A stretch of DNA of 64,000 nucleotides from FACHB-1406 sp034189065 (GCA_034189065.1 JAXHVQ010000009.1:1-64000); one strand, 5' to 3'. Numbered from the stretch's first letter, positions 8,537 to 16,561 are shown. Notes: a model not told the origin generated them from the sequence alone. Program-made: numbers and translations.

Positions 8537-9703
8537 CTAACACGATGAAACAAACTGTTGGAGTCGTTCGAGTCCTTTTTCAATGGACTCCAAGTCGGTG
8601 GCATAGGAAAGGCGGATACAGCGGTCGTTGCCAAAGGCAATACCGGGGATGGCTGCTACTTGTTGGGTATCGAGTAAGGAGTTACAAAATTCGAGGGAAG
8701 TTAAGCCGGTTTTGCTAATGTCGATGAAGAGGTAAAAGGCACCGTCTGGTTTAGCGCAACTCAAATTCGCGATCGCCTCCACTGCCGATACCATGACCGA
8801 ACGCCGCTGGGTAAAGGCTTCGAGCATAGTTTGTACGGGTTCCTGGGTGCCTTCGAGTGCCGCGATCGCGCCGTACTGTGCAAAGGTACACACATTTGAG
8901 GTACTATGACCCTGAATCTTGGTCATGGCTTGAATCAATTCCACCGGTCCCGCCATGTACCCCAAACGCCATCCCGTCATGGCGTAACTCTTGGCAAAAC
9001 CGCTACTAATGACCGTCCGCTCAAAGGCTTCAGACCCGACCGCCCCAATACTCAAATGCTCCGCCCCATCATAGAGAATTTTCTCATAAATTTCGTCGGA
9101 CACCACGCGCAGATTCTTTTCGACAACCACTTCGGCTAAGGCGCGCACTTCATCGGGAGTATAAACCGCTCCGGTGGGGTTAGAAGGGGAGTTGAGAACG
9201 AATAACTTGGTTTTGGGGGTAATCCCTTGGCGCAGTTGTTCGGGGGAAATTTTATAGTTGTTACTCGCGTCGGTTTGAACGATAACCGGCTTTCCTCCCG
9301 CCAGTTTGACCATTTCGGGATAGCTCAACCAATAGGGTGCGGGAATCAGAACCTCGTCTCCCCCTTCAATTAAAGCGAGCATTAAATTAAATAAAGAATG
9401 TTTGCCGCCGTTGGTGACCATCACATTTTCGGCAGCATAATTGAGAGCGTTATCCTTTTGTAACTTGGCCGCGATCGCCTCCCTCAAACGCGGTTCTCCC
9501 GCTGCCGGACCGTAGCGGGTGTATCCCTTATCCAGTGCGTCCTTTGCCGCTTCCTTGATATGGACGGGAGTCTCAAAATCCGGTTCTCCCGCACTAAAAT
9601 TACACACATCGATCCCTTCCTCTTTCATCGCCTTCGCCTTCGCCGCGATTTCCAACGTCACCGAAGGAGGAACTTGCTCGACTCGTGTTGCCAGTTTTGT
9701 CAT
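8537..9703 (-). CDS. aspC: Aspartate aminotransferase (PLP class I)
   Basis: 388 aa from ATG 9703. Fold-type I PLP enzyme swapping amino groups between aspartate and 2-oxoglutarate; the type Ib subgroup common in cyanobacteria can also use prephenate. Seen: N-terminal FSAGEPDFETP, YGPAAGEPRLREAIA, PLP-contacting SPSNPTG and VVSDEIYE, and the Schiff-base Lys in SSGFAKSYAMTGWRLGY (residue about 232), then an Arg near the C-terminus (CIRLSYA) for the substrate carboxylate. A longer start at 9724 would add seven residues coded by the heptamer repeat; the ATG at 9703 is itself part of that repeat. Usp genes follow on the same strand. Confidence 0.92.
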   Translation of the reverse strand: MTKLATRVEQVPPSVTLEIAAKAKAMKEEGIDVCNFSAGEPDFETPVHIKEAAKDALDKGYTRYGPAAGEPRLREAIAAKLQKDNALNYAAENVMVTNGGKHSLFNLMLALIEGGDEVLIPAPYWLSYPEMVKLAGGKPVIVQTDASNNYKISPEQLRQGITPKTKLFVLNSPSNPTGAVYTPDEVRALAEVVVEKNLRVVSDEIYEKILYDGAEHLSIGAVGSEAFERTVISSGFAKSYAMTGWRLGYMAGPVELIQAMTKIQGHSTSNVCTFAQYGAIAALEGTQEPVQTMLEAFTQRRSVMVSAVEAIANLSCAKPDGAFYLFIDISKTGLTSLEFCNSLLDTQQVAAIPGIAFGNDRCIRLSYATDLESIEKGLERLQQFVSSC

Positions 9704-9740
9704 TGGTCTTTTGTCATTGGTCATTGGTCATTGGTCATTA
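9701..9740. repeat. Heptamer array supplying the aspC start codon
   Basis: ATGACCA-type heptamers on the minus strand, including a stretch (AATGACAAAAGACCAATGAC) that also occurs at the start of the GT39 gene at 26463-26480. Two in-frame ATG codons, 9724 and 9703, lie in it. Confidence 0.85.
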
Positions 9741-9847
9741 AAGCTTAACGTGAAATATAAGCCAAAACCACAGCTAATGGGTGAAATTCGGGTATCCCAA
9801 GCCCCTTTTTCCCATGCCCCATTCCCCATTCCCGATTTCTACGTATT

Positions 9848-9891
9848 GTGACTTCTCCCGACGCTGACTCTACGAGTACAGCGCGGGCTTC
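9848..9891 (-). ncRNA. Predicted 3-prime end of TnpB reRNA (omega RNA) / element right end
   Basis: The hairpin block overlapping the tnpB stop matches the right end of the other TnpB element (44253-44294): GAAGCCCGCGCTGTA at one side and TCAGCGTCGGG, then AGTCAC, at the other. In characterised TnpB systems the RNA guide is the sequence just past the right end; here that would be minus 9847 down to about 9828. RNA expression is inferred, not seen. Confidence 0.5.
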
Positions 9892-11123
9892 CCAAGATCG
9901 CTCTTGAGATTTTCGAGCTTCATCGCCAGTTGTCTAGACACTGTTTCCAGCGCCCCCGATACCTCGGCTCGACTCGCAGTTTCAACACCCGATAGACCAC
10001 GGGCTTTTATGACTTGACCGCTAGCAACATCTCTAGGTTTTACCGATCCACACTCATGGCAATTGTGGATTCTCACGCTCAAATCTTTCTTGACTCTAGC
10101 CCCACAGTCAGGGCAAGTTTGAGACGTGCCGTTGGGGTCAACTTTACCGTAGTAGAGCCCGCGCTTGAAGCAAACCCACGGCAAAACTTGATTCACGAAT
10201 TGACCCAAGCCAGCATCAAGAGTATGTTTTCCCAGCATACCTTTTGCCATGATTCGGAAGTCCATATCTTCTACAAAGATCGTGCCAGCTTGGTCGCACA
10301 GATGATGAGCCAACTTGAATTGCCAGTCAAGTCGAGATGCTGCAATTTGCTCGTGAACTCTACCTATTTTTTGGATCAGTTTGGCGCGAGTGTTAGATCT
10401 TTTTTGTTTTCTCTTCAAACACCGTTGCAGCAATTCAAGCTTGCGTTGAAGTTTATTGAAAAAACGAGGTCTAGCAACTTGTTCACCTTCGCTAGTAGAC
10501 AGAAAGTAGCTCAACCCAACATCAATTCCTATCGCCTCACCATGAGGCACTACATCAGGAATAGTGACATCAAGCTGAAGACAAAGTGTGACATACCACC
10601 CAGAATGCTTGCGAGTAACCCGTACTGTCTTGACTGTAAATCCATCAGGGATTGGACGGTGCAAAACAATTGGAACAACTCCAATTTTGGGAAGTTTGAT
10701 TGTCTTCTCAAGCACGGGGTTTGCTTTAAACTGTGGGAACAAAAAAGAGCGGTACTGTCCAAACTTCTTAAAGCGCGGAAACCCGTGTCCTCTTTGTTTC
10801 ATGGCTGCAAAAGCAGTCTCCACTCGACGAATAGGTTCTTGAATAACTTGAGACTGAACATCTTTCAAGTGGGGCAACGAACTCTTGATTGCTGTCAGAG
10901 CGTTTTGCTGCTGATAGTAACCAGGGTAAGGAGCCTCAGCCGGAATAATGTATTCGGACTGCACAGAGCAGCGAGCGATGTCGCATTTACGAGATTTTAT
11001 CCAGTCTTTGCGTTGTCCCAAGGCGTAGTTATATACGCCACGACACATCTCAAGCCAAGACACCATACGAATTTCTTGGCTTTTAGATGGATAAACGCGG
11101 TACTGGTAATTCAATGTAAACAT
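9870..11123 (-). CDS. tnpB: TnpB (IS605 OrfB) RNA-guided nuclease, intact
   Basis: 417 aa from ATG 11123 (MFTLNYQYRVYPSK); an ATG 18 bp upstream lies in the left-end hairpin. N-terminal OrfB_IS605 helix-turn-helix region (1-60), RuvC split motifs D201 (GIDVGLS), E285 (FVEDMDF) and D365 (KPRDVAS), and a four-Cys zinc ribbon (CPDCG, CHECG) at about 337-358. All three RuvC acidic residues are present, so nuclease activity is plausible. The last codons run through the conserved right-end hairpin, so coding sequence and reRNA overlap. Cuts DNA at a target-adjacent motif under reRNA guidance in studied relatives and helps keep the transposon in place. Confidence 0.93.
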   Translation of the reverse strand: MFTLNYQYRVYPSKSQEIRMVSWLEMCRGVYNYALGQRKDWIKSRKCDIARCSVQSEYIIPAEAPYPGYYQQQNALTAIKSSLPHLKDVQSQVIQEPIRRVETAFAAMKQRGHGFPRFKKFGQYRSFLFPQFKANPVLEKTIKLPKIGVVPIVLHRPIPDGFTVKTVRVTRKHSGWYVTLCLQLDVTIPDVVPHGEAIGIDVGLSYFLSTSEGEQVARPRFFNKLQRKLELLQRCLKRKQKRSNTRAKLIQKIGRVHEQIAASRLDWQFKLAHHLCDQAGTIFVEDMDFRIMAKGMLGKHTLDAGLGQFVNQVLPWVCFKRGLYYGKVDPNGTSQTCPDCGARVKKDLSVRIHNCHECGSVKPRDVASGQVIKARGLSGVETASRAEVSGALETVSRQLAMKLENLKSDLGKPALYS

Positions 11124-11157
11124 CGCTCTATTGTACAACATTTAAGGAGTGTTGTGG

Positions 11158-11261
11158 TAAGTACCTCGCTAAAATCAATTACACATAGCGATTTTTATAA
11201 CTGAAGCACAGTGCGAGTTTTGGGCGGGTGTCATAAGTAATCTATTTTGCGTAAGTGCTTA
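11158..11261. repeat. 104-bp MITE-like repeat, copy A
   Basis: Begins TAAGTACCTCGC and ends GCGTAAGTGCTTA, so the ends are imperfect inverted repeats. A second copy of the same length, about 80 percent identical (83 of 104 by hand count), is at 12657-12760 in the same orientation on the other side of trpD. No ORF. Confidence 0.75.
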
Positions 11262-11278
11262 TTTCTTAAATGTTTGTT

Positions 11279-11375
11279 TTCGGGGCATCGAACCCCTCAA
11301 CTCACACGGGATGTCCGTGTATCCCGCCGCTCAATCGAAGCGATTAGAGCGCGGGACTTACAGCCTCCCAAACCC
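11279..11375 (-). other. Hairpin-rich block, possible IS605-type end remnant
   Basis: Minus-strand reading shows GGAGGCTGTAAGTCCC followed by a stem (CGCTCTAATCG with CGATTGAGCG, one bulge) and a second hairpin (CACGGACATCCCGTG). The layout resembles right ends of cyanobacterial IS605-type elements, but no transposase remnant accompanies it. It lies just past the trpD stop and could also act in termination, though no T-run is seen. Confidence 0.35.
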
Positions 11376-11389
11376 ACCAAAAGTTAAAT

Positions 11390-12445
11390 TTAATTCGCCA
11401 AAAACTGTACTAATTCTTCTAATTTTGACCAAGCGGCACCTGTTTTTAGCACTTCTCGCGCTACCCGAATTCCCTGACTGTACTCTCCCCAAGGAACCGC
11501 CTCGCCCACCTGAAGCGCCAGCGACGCATTCAATGCTACGACATCTGCTTGGGCCTGCGTTCCCTTCCCTTGTAAGACGTTGCGCAAAATCATCGCATTT
11601 TCCTCCACATCGCCGCCAACCAGGGCGTTTGTGGGTGCGTGAGTGAGGCCCAAAGCCCCCGGACTCAAGGTTGTCAAACGAACCTCTCCTCCCTCCACCA
11701 GCGCCAAATCCGTCAGTTCTGCCAACCCCGCCTCGTCCAGTTTTTCTCTGCCGTGGAGAACCATTGCCTTGGATACTTGGAGGTAATTTAACGCCTCTGC
11801 TACCGTCGGCACCAGCGCCGAGTCAAACACGCCAATAACTTGTCCCGTGGGACGCAAGGGATTGACGAGAGGGCCGAGTAAATTAAATACCGTCCGCACC
11901 TTCAACGTTTTGCGCAAAGGCACCACTGCCTTCATCGCCGGGTGCCATCCCGGGGCAAATAGGAAGGTAATTCCCACTTCATCTAAGGCAGCTTGCACTT
12001 TTTCGGGATGGGCTTGCAAACCCACGCCCAACGATTCTAGGACATCGGCAGAACCAACGCGACTCGAAGCCGAACGATTGCCGTGCTTGGCGACAGTAAC
12101 GCCTGCTGCTGCTGCGACAAAGGCGACTGCGGTGGAAATGTTAAAGGTCGAAGCGCCATCGCCGCCGGTGCCGCAGGTGTCGATAACCGGACTATCTCGT
12201 CCCTCGCGCGCTTCCTGGCGAACGGACTGGGACAGCAATACGCGTGCCATGCCTGCTAATTCCTCGGCAGAAACTCCTTTGGCCTGAATTGCCGCTAGAA
12301 TTGCGCCCGACAAAACGGGGGGAATTTCTTCGCTCAGCCATCCTTCCATGAGTTGGGCGGCTTGGGTTTGGGAGAGAGATTGTCGGTCGAGGAGTTGTTG
12401 GAGCAAACTCGACCCGTCAGCGGTTTGATGCAACTGGGAAGTCAT
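11390..12445 (-). CDS. trpD: Anthranilate phosphoribosyltransferase
   Basis: 351 aa. Second step of tryptophan synthesis: anthranilate + PRPP to phosphoribosylanthranilate. N-terminal helical domain (1-75) then the alpha/beta domain with the PRPP-binding glycine loop CGTGGDGASTFNIST (residues 91-105), KHGNRSASS (about 119-127) and the acidic pair VEENAM (about 279-284). Length is normal for the family. Start ATG 12445. Stand-alone here, as usual for cyanobacterial trp genes, and flanked on both sides by copies of a 104-bp repeat. Confidence 0.95.
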   Translation of the reverse strand: MTSQLHQTADGSSLLQQLLDRQSLSQTQAAQLMEGWLSEEIPPVLSGAILAAIQAKGVSAEELAGMARVLLSQSVRQEAREGRDSPVIDTCGTGGDGASTFNISTAVAFVAAAAGVTVAKHGNRSASSRVGSADVLESLGVGLQAHPEKVQAALDEVGITFLFAPGWHPAMKAVVPLRKTLKVRTVFNLLGPLVNPLRPTGQVIGVFDSALVPTVAEALNYLQVSKAMVLHGREKLDEAGLAELTDLALVEGGEVRLTTLSPGALGLTHAPTNALVGGDVEENAMILRNVLQGKGTQAQADVVALNASLALQVGEAVPWGEYSQGIRVAREVLKTGAAWSKLEELVQFLAN

Positions 12446-12776
12446 TAATGATTTTAGATTCTCTTTTGTGCTTTTATTTTATAGGGTTTATCGACACTCG
12501 CAAGGTGCAATTTTTTTTTGAGTCGTGACTGTCACCGAAATTAAGACAAAAGATATTACTAAAACGGGTACGGCTTGATTTATGAATTTTTTTCTATTCT
12601 GACTTCTAGTTCTTCTGACTTCTAATTCTTGAATTTTTCTCGCGACTCAACCTTGCTAAGTACCTCGCTAAAACTAATTACACATATCGACTTTTGGGAC
12701 TGAGGTACAATGGTGGTTTTGGACGGATGTTAGGAGTCATCTATTTTGTGTGAGTGCTTAACTTAAATAAAAAATA
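12446..12776. other. Spacer upstream of trpD containing repeat copy B
   Basis: 331 bp. Holds the MITE-like copy B and an AT-rich stretch with a short direct repeat (GACTTCTA three times at about 12600-12624). No coding sequence seen. The trpD promoter should be here. Confidence 0.6.
12657..12760. repeat. 104-bp MITE-like repeat, copy B
   Basis: Same ends and same length as copy A at 11158-11261 with about 21 substitutions and no gaps. Lies in the spacer upstream of trpD and 16 bp beyond the stop of the coiled-coil gene at 12777. Confidence 0.75.
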
Positions 12777-13184
12777 TTAATTTGAAGACGGAGATTGACC
12801 GCCATTATTTTGTTGACCGAATAAGTAGTTTAAAATGCCTGCTGCTTGCTGCTGCAAAACGAGGGTATCTTGACGTAAAGACTGAATTTCCTCGCCGTGC
12901 TGTTTTTGAATGCGTTCCATGCGATCGAGAGTTTGGCGAGTGGTTCGTCTAAATTCGAGAAACGCGCTTTGTTGCTGAGAAAACATTTGCACCAAAAGTT
13001 GATTGGCTTCCATCAGTTCGGCAGTTTCAGCTCTTAAGCTATTAATGCTGTCGCGTAAGTCCCCAATACTCAGGCGGAGTTCGCCAATTTCTCGAGTATT
13101 GGCTTCGATTTGAAGGCTATTGGCTTCAACGATCGCTTCGATGCGATCGAGACGACTGGAGCTTCCCGATGATTCTGCGGTCAT
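12777..13184 (-). CDS. Coiled-coil protein, unknown function
   Basis: 135 aa. After a Ser-rich start (2-10) nearly the whole chain is predicted coiled coil: LDRIEAIVEANSLQIEANTREIGELRLSIGDL and on to about residue 118 with heptad spacing of I/L. It ends in a Gln/Asn/Ser-rich tail. No TM segment or catalytic motif. Short stand-alone coiled-coil proteins of this type are frequent in filamentous cyanobacteria and their role is unknown. Coding status is well supported by length and composition. Confidence 0.75.
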   Translation of the reverse strand: MTAESSGSSSRLDRIEAIVEANSLQIEANTREIGELRLSIGDLRDSINSLRAETAELMEANQLLVQMFSQQQSAFLEFRRTTRQTLDRMERIQKQHGEEIQSLRQDTLVLQQQAAGILNYLFGQQNNGGQSPSSN

Positions 13185-13349
13185 GTTACTGAAGGGTTAA
13201 GTTTGATGCTTCTAGTTTAACACTCTCAGTAAAAATCGTTGTATTCCTTATTCCTACAAGGTCGTATCAATATTCAAGCGAGCAGATTTGATATGAGTAA
13301 GTTTTAGTTTTGTCACTTAACTTTTTGAAGACGGTATAAATGTAGCGAA

Positions 13350-13371
13350 AAAGGCGGTAATTACCGCCTTT
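13350..13371 (-). terminator. Intrinsic terminator of the peroxiredoxin gene
   Basis: A perfect 22-bp palindrome (AAAGGCGGTAA and TTACCGCCTTT) lies 50 bp past the peroxiredoxin stop. On the minus strand the stem ends CCGCCTTTTTCG. Confidence 0.75.
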
Positions 13372-13420
13372 AGTTTAGTCAATTTTGACTCAAAACCTAT
13401 TTTTCACATCTACCGCGAGA

Positions 13421-14059
13421 CTATTTATCAGGCTGAGGAGTCATGCGCAAATAAGGCTTAACTTCGGTAACGCCTTTGGGAAATTTCTGTTTCGCTTCGT
13501 CTGTAGAAATTGAAGGCACAACGACGCAATCTTCTCCATCTTTCCAATTCACCGGCGTTGCAACTTGGTGATTGTCGGTCAGTTGTAATGAGTCAATGAC
13601 GCGTAAGATTTCCTCGAAATTGCGACCGGTACTCGGAGGATAGGTAATACTCAAACGCAATTTCTTAGCCGGATCGATGACAAAAACAGTCCGTACCGTC
13701 AAACTCGCATTGGCGTTGGGATGAATCATTCCGTATAAGTCGGAAACTTTCTTATCCACATCTGCCAAAATCGGATAATTAACGTTTGTTTTTTGCGTTT
13801 CGTTGATATCGCCAATCCAACCTTTATGGGATTCTGCATCGTCAACGCTTAGTGCGATGACTTTCGCGTTGCGCTTATCAAATTCGGACTTGAGTTTAGC
13901 CACTTCGCCCAACTCGGTGGTGCAAACGGGCGTATAATCTGCTGGGTGCGAAAACAGCACTACCCAGCTATCTCCAGCCCAGTCGTAGAACTTAATTTCG
14001 CCCTCGCTGGAGGCTTGAGTAAAGTCAGGCACAGTATCGCCCAATTGTAGGTTTGCCAT
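13421..14059 (-). CDS. 1-Cys peroxiredoxin (Prx6 class)
   Basis: 212 aa. Thiol peroxidase reducing H2O2 and organic peroxides, cytosolic. The peroxidatic Cys46 sits in HPADYTPVCTTELG (T-x-x-C signature with the Pro). The family Arg lies further on (ASLTVRTVFVIDP), and the long C-terminal extension (about 150-212, NWKDGEDCVVVPS and KPYLRMTPQPDK) marks the Prx6/1-Cys class. A second Cys (about 174) sits in the extension, not in the 2-Cys resolving position. Own terminator downstream; hypB follows on the same strand of the next unit. Likely oxidative-stress role in a phototroph. Confidence 0.93.
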   Translation of the reverse strand: MANLQLGDTVPDFTQASSEGEIKFYDWAGDSWVVLFSHPADYTPVCTTELGEVAKLKSEFDKRNAKVIALSVDDAESHKGWIGDINETQKTNVNYPILADVDKKVSDLYGMIHPNANASLTVRTVFVIDPAKKLRLSITYPPSTGRNFEEILRVIDSLQLTDNHQVATPVNWKDGEDCVVVPSISTDEAKQKFPKGVTEVKPYLRMTPQPDK

Positions 14060-14172
14060 ACGGTCGATCTCCTTATAAATTTATCCAAAATAGACGCAGT
14101 ATTTCATCTTGCCATAAAAGCTGGAGGTTAAACGGAAACCCGACTCACCTACACAAAAATTTAAGATTTTTG

Positions 14173-14207
14173 TCGTTGGTCATTGGTCATTAGTCATTTG
14201 TCCTTGG
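14173..14207. repeat. Heptamer array running into the hypB 3-prime end
   Basis: Minus-strand ATGACCA-type heptamers. The first units code for the last residues of HypB (NTKDK) and give its TGA stop at 14194-14196. Confidence 0.75.
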
Positions 14208-15240
14208 TATTAAACTGTAGCTTCTGCCTTGTTTCCCCTACTGTCATCAACCCGTGATCGCGGCGAAATTCGCTTTCGAGCCAATGGTACCATTCCTCCA
14301 GTCCTTCGCCCGACATTGCAGAAACTTGGAAAATCTGAATGCGAGGATTAACTTGACGGGCGTATTCAACGCAGCGCGCAACATCAAAGGGAACGTAGGG
14401 AAGCAAGTCTAGTTTGGTCAAAACCATCGCTTTGCTAGCGCGGAACATATGGGGATATTTAATGGGTTTATCTTCCCCCTCCGTCACCGAAAGAATTGCT
14501 ACTTTTGCTCGTTCGCCCAAATCGAATAAAGCCGGACAAACTAAATTTCCCACATTTTCGATCGCTAAAAGGGAATTGGACGGAGGAGCGAGTTCTTCGC
14601 ATCCCTTTGCAACCATTTCTGCGTCCAGATGACAGCCAGTACCCGTATTAATTTGAACGACCTTGCACCCCGTTTCGCGAATTTTCCGAGCATCGTTCAA
14701 TGTCGCTTGATCCCCTTCGATAACGGAGATGGCAAGTTGAGATTGAAGATCGCCAATGGCGCGCGCGAGCAGGGTCGTTTTGCCCGATCCCGGCGAACTG
14801 ACGAGGTTGAGAGCTAGAATATTGCGACTTTCAAAATAATTGCGATTTTGAGCGGCAATTAAGTTATTTTTGCCGAGAATTTTTTGTTCGAGAGCGATGG
14901 TTGTGCCGTGGGCTTTGGCATGGATGTGCGAGGAATTGGTTTGGGAAAGAGGTTCGTCAATTTTAGAATGAGTATGAGACGTTTCTTTGCTATGAGAATG
15001 AGCGACAACCGCACCGTCTTCTAAGATGTGAGTATGAGGCGTTTCTTTGCTATGAGAATGAGCGACAACCGCACCGTCTTCTAAGATGTGAGTATGAGGC
15101 GTTTCCTCGCCATGTGAGTGGGGATGAGAATGAGCGATAACCGTGCCGTCTTCTAAGATGTGAGTGTGAGACGTTTCAGATGAGGAAGGATGGACGACGA
15201 TCGCGCGATCGCGGTCCGAACAGCCGCAAGTTACGCACAT
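14194..15240 (-). CDS. hypB: Hydrogenase/urease nickel incorporation GTPase with His-rich repeats
   Basis: 348 aa, larger than the usual 220-290 because of an expanded metal-binding N-terminus. Residues 2-7 form the CxxCGC nickel site (CVTCGC). Residues 23-95 are 20-residue repeats (TPHTHILEDGAVVAHSHSKE type), rich in HxH. The GTPase domain has the P-loop SSPGSGKTTLL (148-158), EGDQ, and NVGNLVCPALFDLGE with C-terminal KLDLLPYV. It delivers Ni to hydrogenase large subunits together with HypA. Its ATG overlaps the hypA stop by 10 bp, so translation is probably coupled. No hydrogenase structural gene is in view. The repeat has a perfect 60-bp DNA period. Confidence 0.95.
   Translation of the reverse strand: MCVTCGCSDRDRAIVVHPSSSETSHTHILEDGTVIAHSHPHSHGEETPHTHILEDGAVVAHSHSKETPHTHILEDGAVVAHSHSKETSHTHSKIDEPLSQTNSSHIHAKAHGTTIALEQKILGKNNLIAAQNRNYFESRNILALNLVSSPGSGKTTLLARAIGDLQSQLAISVIEGDQATLNDARKIRETGCKVVQINTGTGCHLDAEMVAKGCEELAPPSNSLLAIENVGNLVCPALFDLGERAKVAILSVTEGEDKPIKYPHMFRASKAMVLTKLDLLPYVPFDVARCVEYARQVNPRIQIFQVSAMSGEGLEEWYHWLESEFRRDHGLMTVGETRQKLQFNTKDK
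14985..15165. repeat. 60-bp tandem repeat inside hypB
   Basis: Bases 15001-15045 are identical to 15061-15105, a 60-bp shift with no change. A further diverged unit lies toward 15165. It codes the His-rich HIL-EDG-HSH repeat, so copy number can change without frameshift. Confidence 0.9.
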
Positions 15241-15575
15241 AATTCTTCTACCTCCATTTCTTTAATCGTTAGCTCTTCGCCCCGAATAATTTTAAGATCG
15301 AGGCTATCGCAGGCAGGACAGACACCGAAGGGTTGGTCTAAGGGAAATTCTGTAGCGCAACGGTTGCATTTTCCCATGCCCGGAATTTCGATAATTTCTA
15401 AGGTTGCTCCTTCGAGTGGGGTGTCTTGGCAGCAAATGTCGAAGCAAAAGCGAATTGCATCGGGGAGAATAGCCGAAAGTTGACCGATTTCCAGGGTGAC
15501 GCGCTTGACAGGCGCGCCTCGGGCGGACTCGGAGGCGATGGCGACGATATTTTCCGCGATCGCTAGTTCGTGCAT
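15231..15575 (-). CDS. hypA: Hydrogenase nickel insertion protein HypA
   Basis: 114 aa from ATG 15575. This start is chosen because HypA needs the N-terminal Met-His-Glu (MHELAIAENIV) for its nickel site; an ATG 21 bp upstream would bury His2. The zinc site is two CxxC pairs, CNRC (about 72-75) and CPAC (about 88-91). It partners HypB in nickel delivery to [NiFe]-hydrogenase. First gene of the hypA-hypB pair, 10-bp overlap with hypB. Confidence 0.95.
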   Translation of the reverse strand: MHELAIAENIVAIASESARGAPVKRVTLEIGQLSAILPDAIRFCFDICCQDTPLEGATLEIIEIPGMGKCNRCATEFPLDQPFGVCPACDSLDLKIIRGEELTIKEMEVEELCA

Positions 15576-15761
15576 ATCCTTGGACGTTTCGCGCAATTCT
15601 AATCTTTATTTAATTAAACGCGACTCGCGCGATCGCCACCCACTTTCTCTATCAATTCTTAAGATTGAAGTAGGGACACAGATAAGCTTCCCGGAAAAAA
15701 CGGCTCGGGAAATTGTAGTTAAAGGCGATCTGTGCCTGAAAAAACCCTTTCCACGTCTAAG

Positions 15762-16220
15762 ATGATACTCGAAACCCTCGCCCAATATACCTCTGTTGCA
15801 GTCGCACTTTGCGCTTTAACCTTTGCTCCCCTGACAACTTCTGTTGCTTCTGCCGAGGAAGCTACGCTCGATAGGGTAACTTTAGAAGGCGATCGCGAGG
15901 AGGATACAACTGGAACCTACGACACAGCAAAAACCGAATTGCCCGAAAATTTCTACGTCCTCTATCGCATTGTCGATCGCCTCGCGCGCGCTAACGACCT
16001 CGACGATTACCCCTGGCGCGTGACAATTACGGATAATGACAATATTAGTGCCTATGCGACGGAAGCCAATGTCATTGTCATCGCCTCGGGACTTCTCGAT
16101 CGCATGGCAGGGGATGCCTCTTCTCTCGCTTGCGTTGTCGGCCACGAAATGGCCCATCACTTGAAATCGGGTATTCTCGACTTGAGAATACCCAAACCCT
16201 TACCTGTAGTTTCATCTTAA
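15762..16220 (+). pseudogene. Truncated M48-type metalloprotease
   Basis: 152 aa from ATG 15762 (a GTG 30 bp upstream is possible). Signal peptide ending SVASAEEA, then an M48-type catalytic core start: VTITDNDNISAYATEANVIVIASGLLDRM and VVGHEMAHH, the zinc HExxH helix at residues about 127-131. The open frame stops 25 residues later, before the third zinc ligand (the downstream Glu) and the rest of the domain, which should be 100 or more residues longer. Right at the break (16169-16193) is a perfect 10-bp-stem hairpin. The next gene runs from the other strand 18 bp on, so the missing part is not nearby. Probably inactive as a protease. Confidence 0.7.
16169..16193. other. Hairpin at the M48 truncation point
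   Basis: GGGTATTCTC, loop GACTT, GAGAATACCC: perfect 10-bp stem just after the HEMAHH codons and inside the residual frame. It may be a transposon footprint or a terminator, though no T-run follows. Confidence 0.7.
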
Positions 16221-16238
16221 AAAACGAGTCTCGCTCTA

Positions 16239-16433
16239 TTAACTCATGCTAGAGTTACTGCGATCGTAGCTGGCGCGGAAGTTTGATTTTCCTTGGGTAT
16301 GGGTGCGGTATTGCGTGGTGTCAACCTCCATCCCAATTTCTTCTGCGGCGCGTTCTAACATTGATTCTTGACGATTTCTGATGTTTTGGGTGTGACGCAT
16401 CATGAGGGCGCGTGCTTGGTTTTGAGTAGACAT
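16239..16433 (-). CDS. Small conserved-looking protein, unknown function
   Basis: 64 aa, cytoplasmic, charged, with a helical first half (NQARALMMRHTQNIRNRQESMLERAAEEIGME) and a Ser/Asn-rich tail. Preceded by a good ribosome-binding site (GGAGG about 8 bp before ATG 16433), which supports it as real. I do not recognise the family. Confidence 0.65.
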   Translation of the reverse strand: MSTQNQARALMMRHTQNIRNRQESMLERAAEEIGMEVDTTQYRTHTQGKSNFRASYDRSNSSMS

Positions 16434-16561
16434 TATCGAAACCTCCGAGTTGCTTATCCTGTCTTGTTACTTTTCACTATAACAGGTATTTCTGTAACAA
16501 TGGCTACATAATTCTCTAAGTTTACAAAAATTAACATTATATTTAGAATTTTGCTGGCCTC

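Larger units (their letters stand above)
9848..11155 (-). mobile_element. IS200/IS605-group element carrying only tnpB
   Basis: No TnpA gene is present. Left end has an imperfect hairpin with 6-bp arms at 11135-11140 and 11150-11155 next to the tnpB start. The right end is a hairpin (GCCCGCGCTG paired with CAGCGTCGGG, one bulge) ending at AGTCAC, 9848, and is conserved in the second TnpB element at 44294. Element limits are inferred from these two ends; the exact target site is not proven. Confidence 0.7.

Noticed and set aside
10014..11204. Long open frame antisense to tnpB (396 aa)
   Set aside because: It is a shadow of the tnpB coding frame; no motif, and the minus frame has clear RuvC and zinc motifs.
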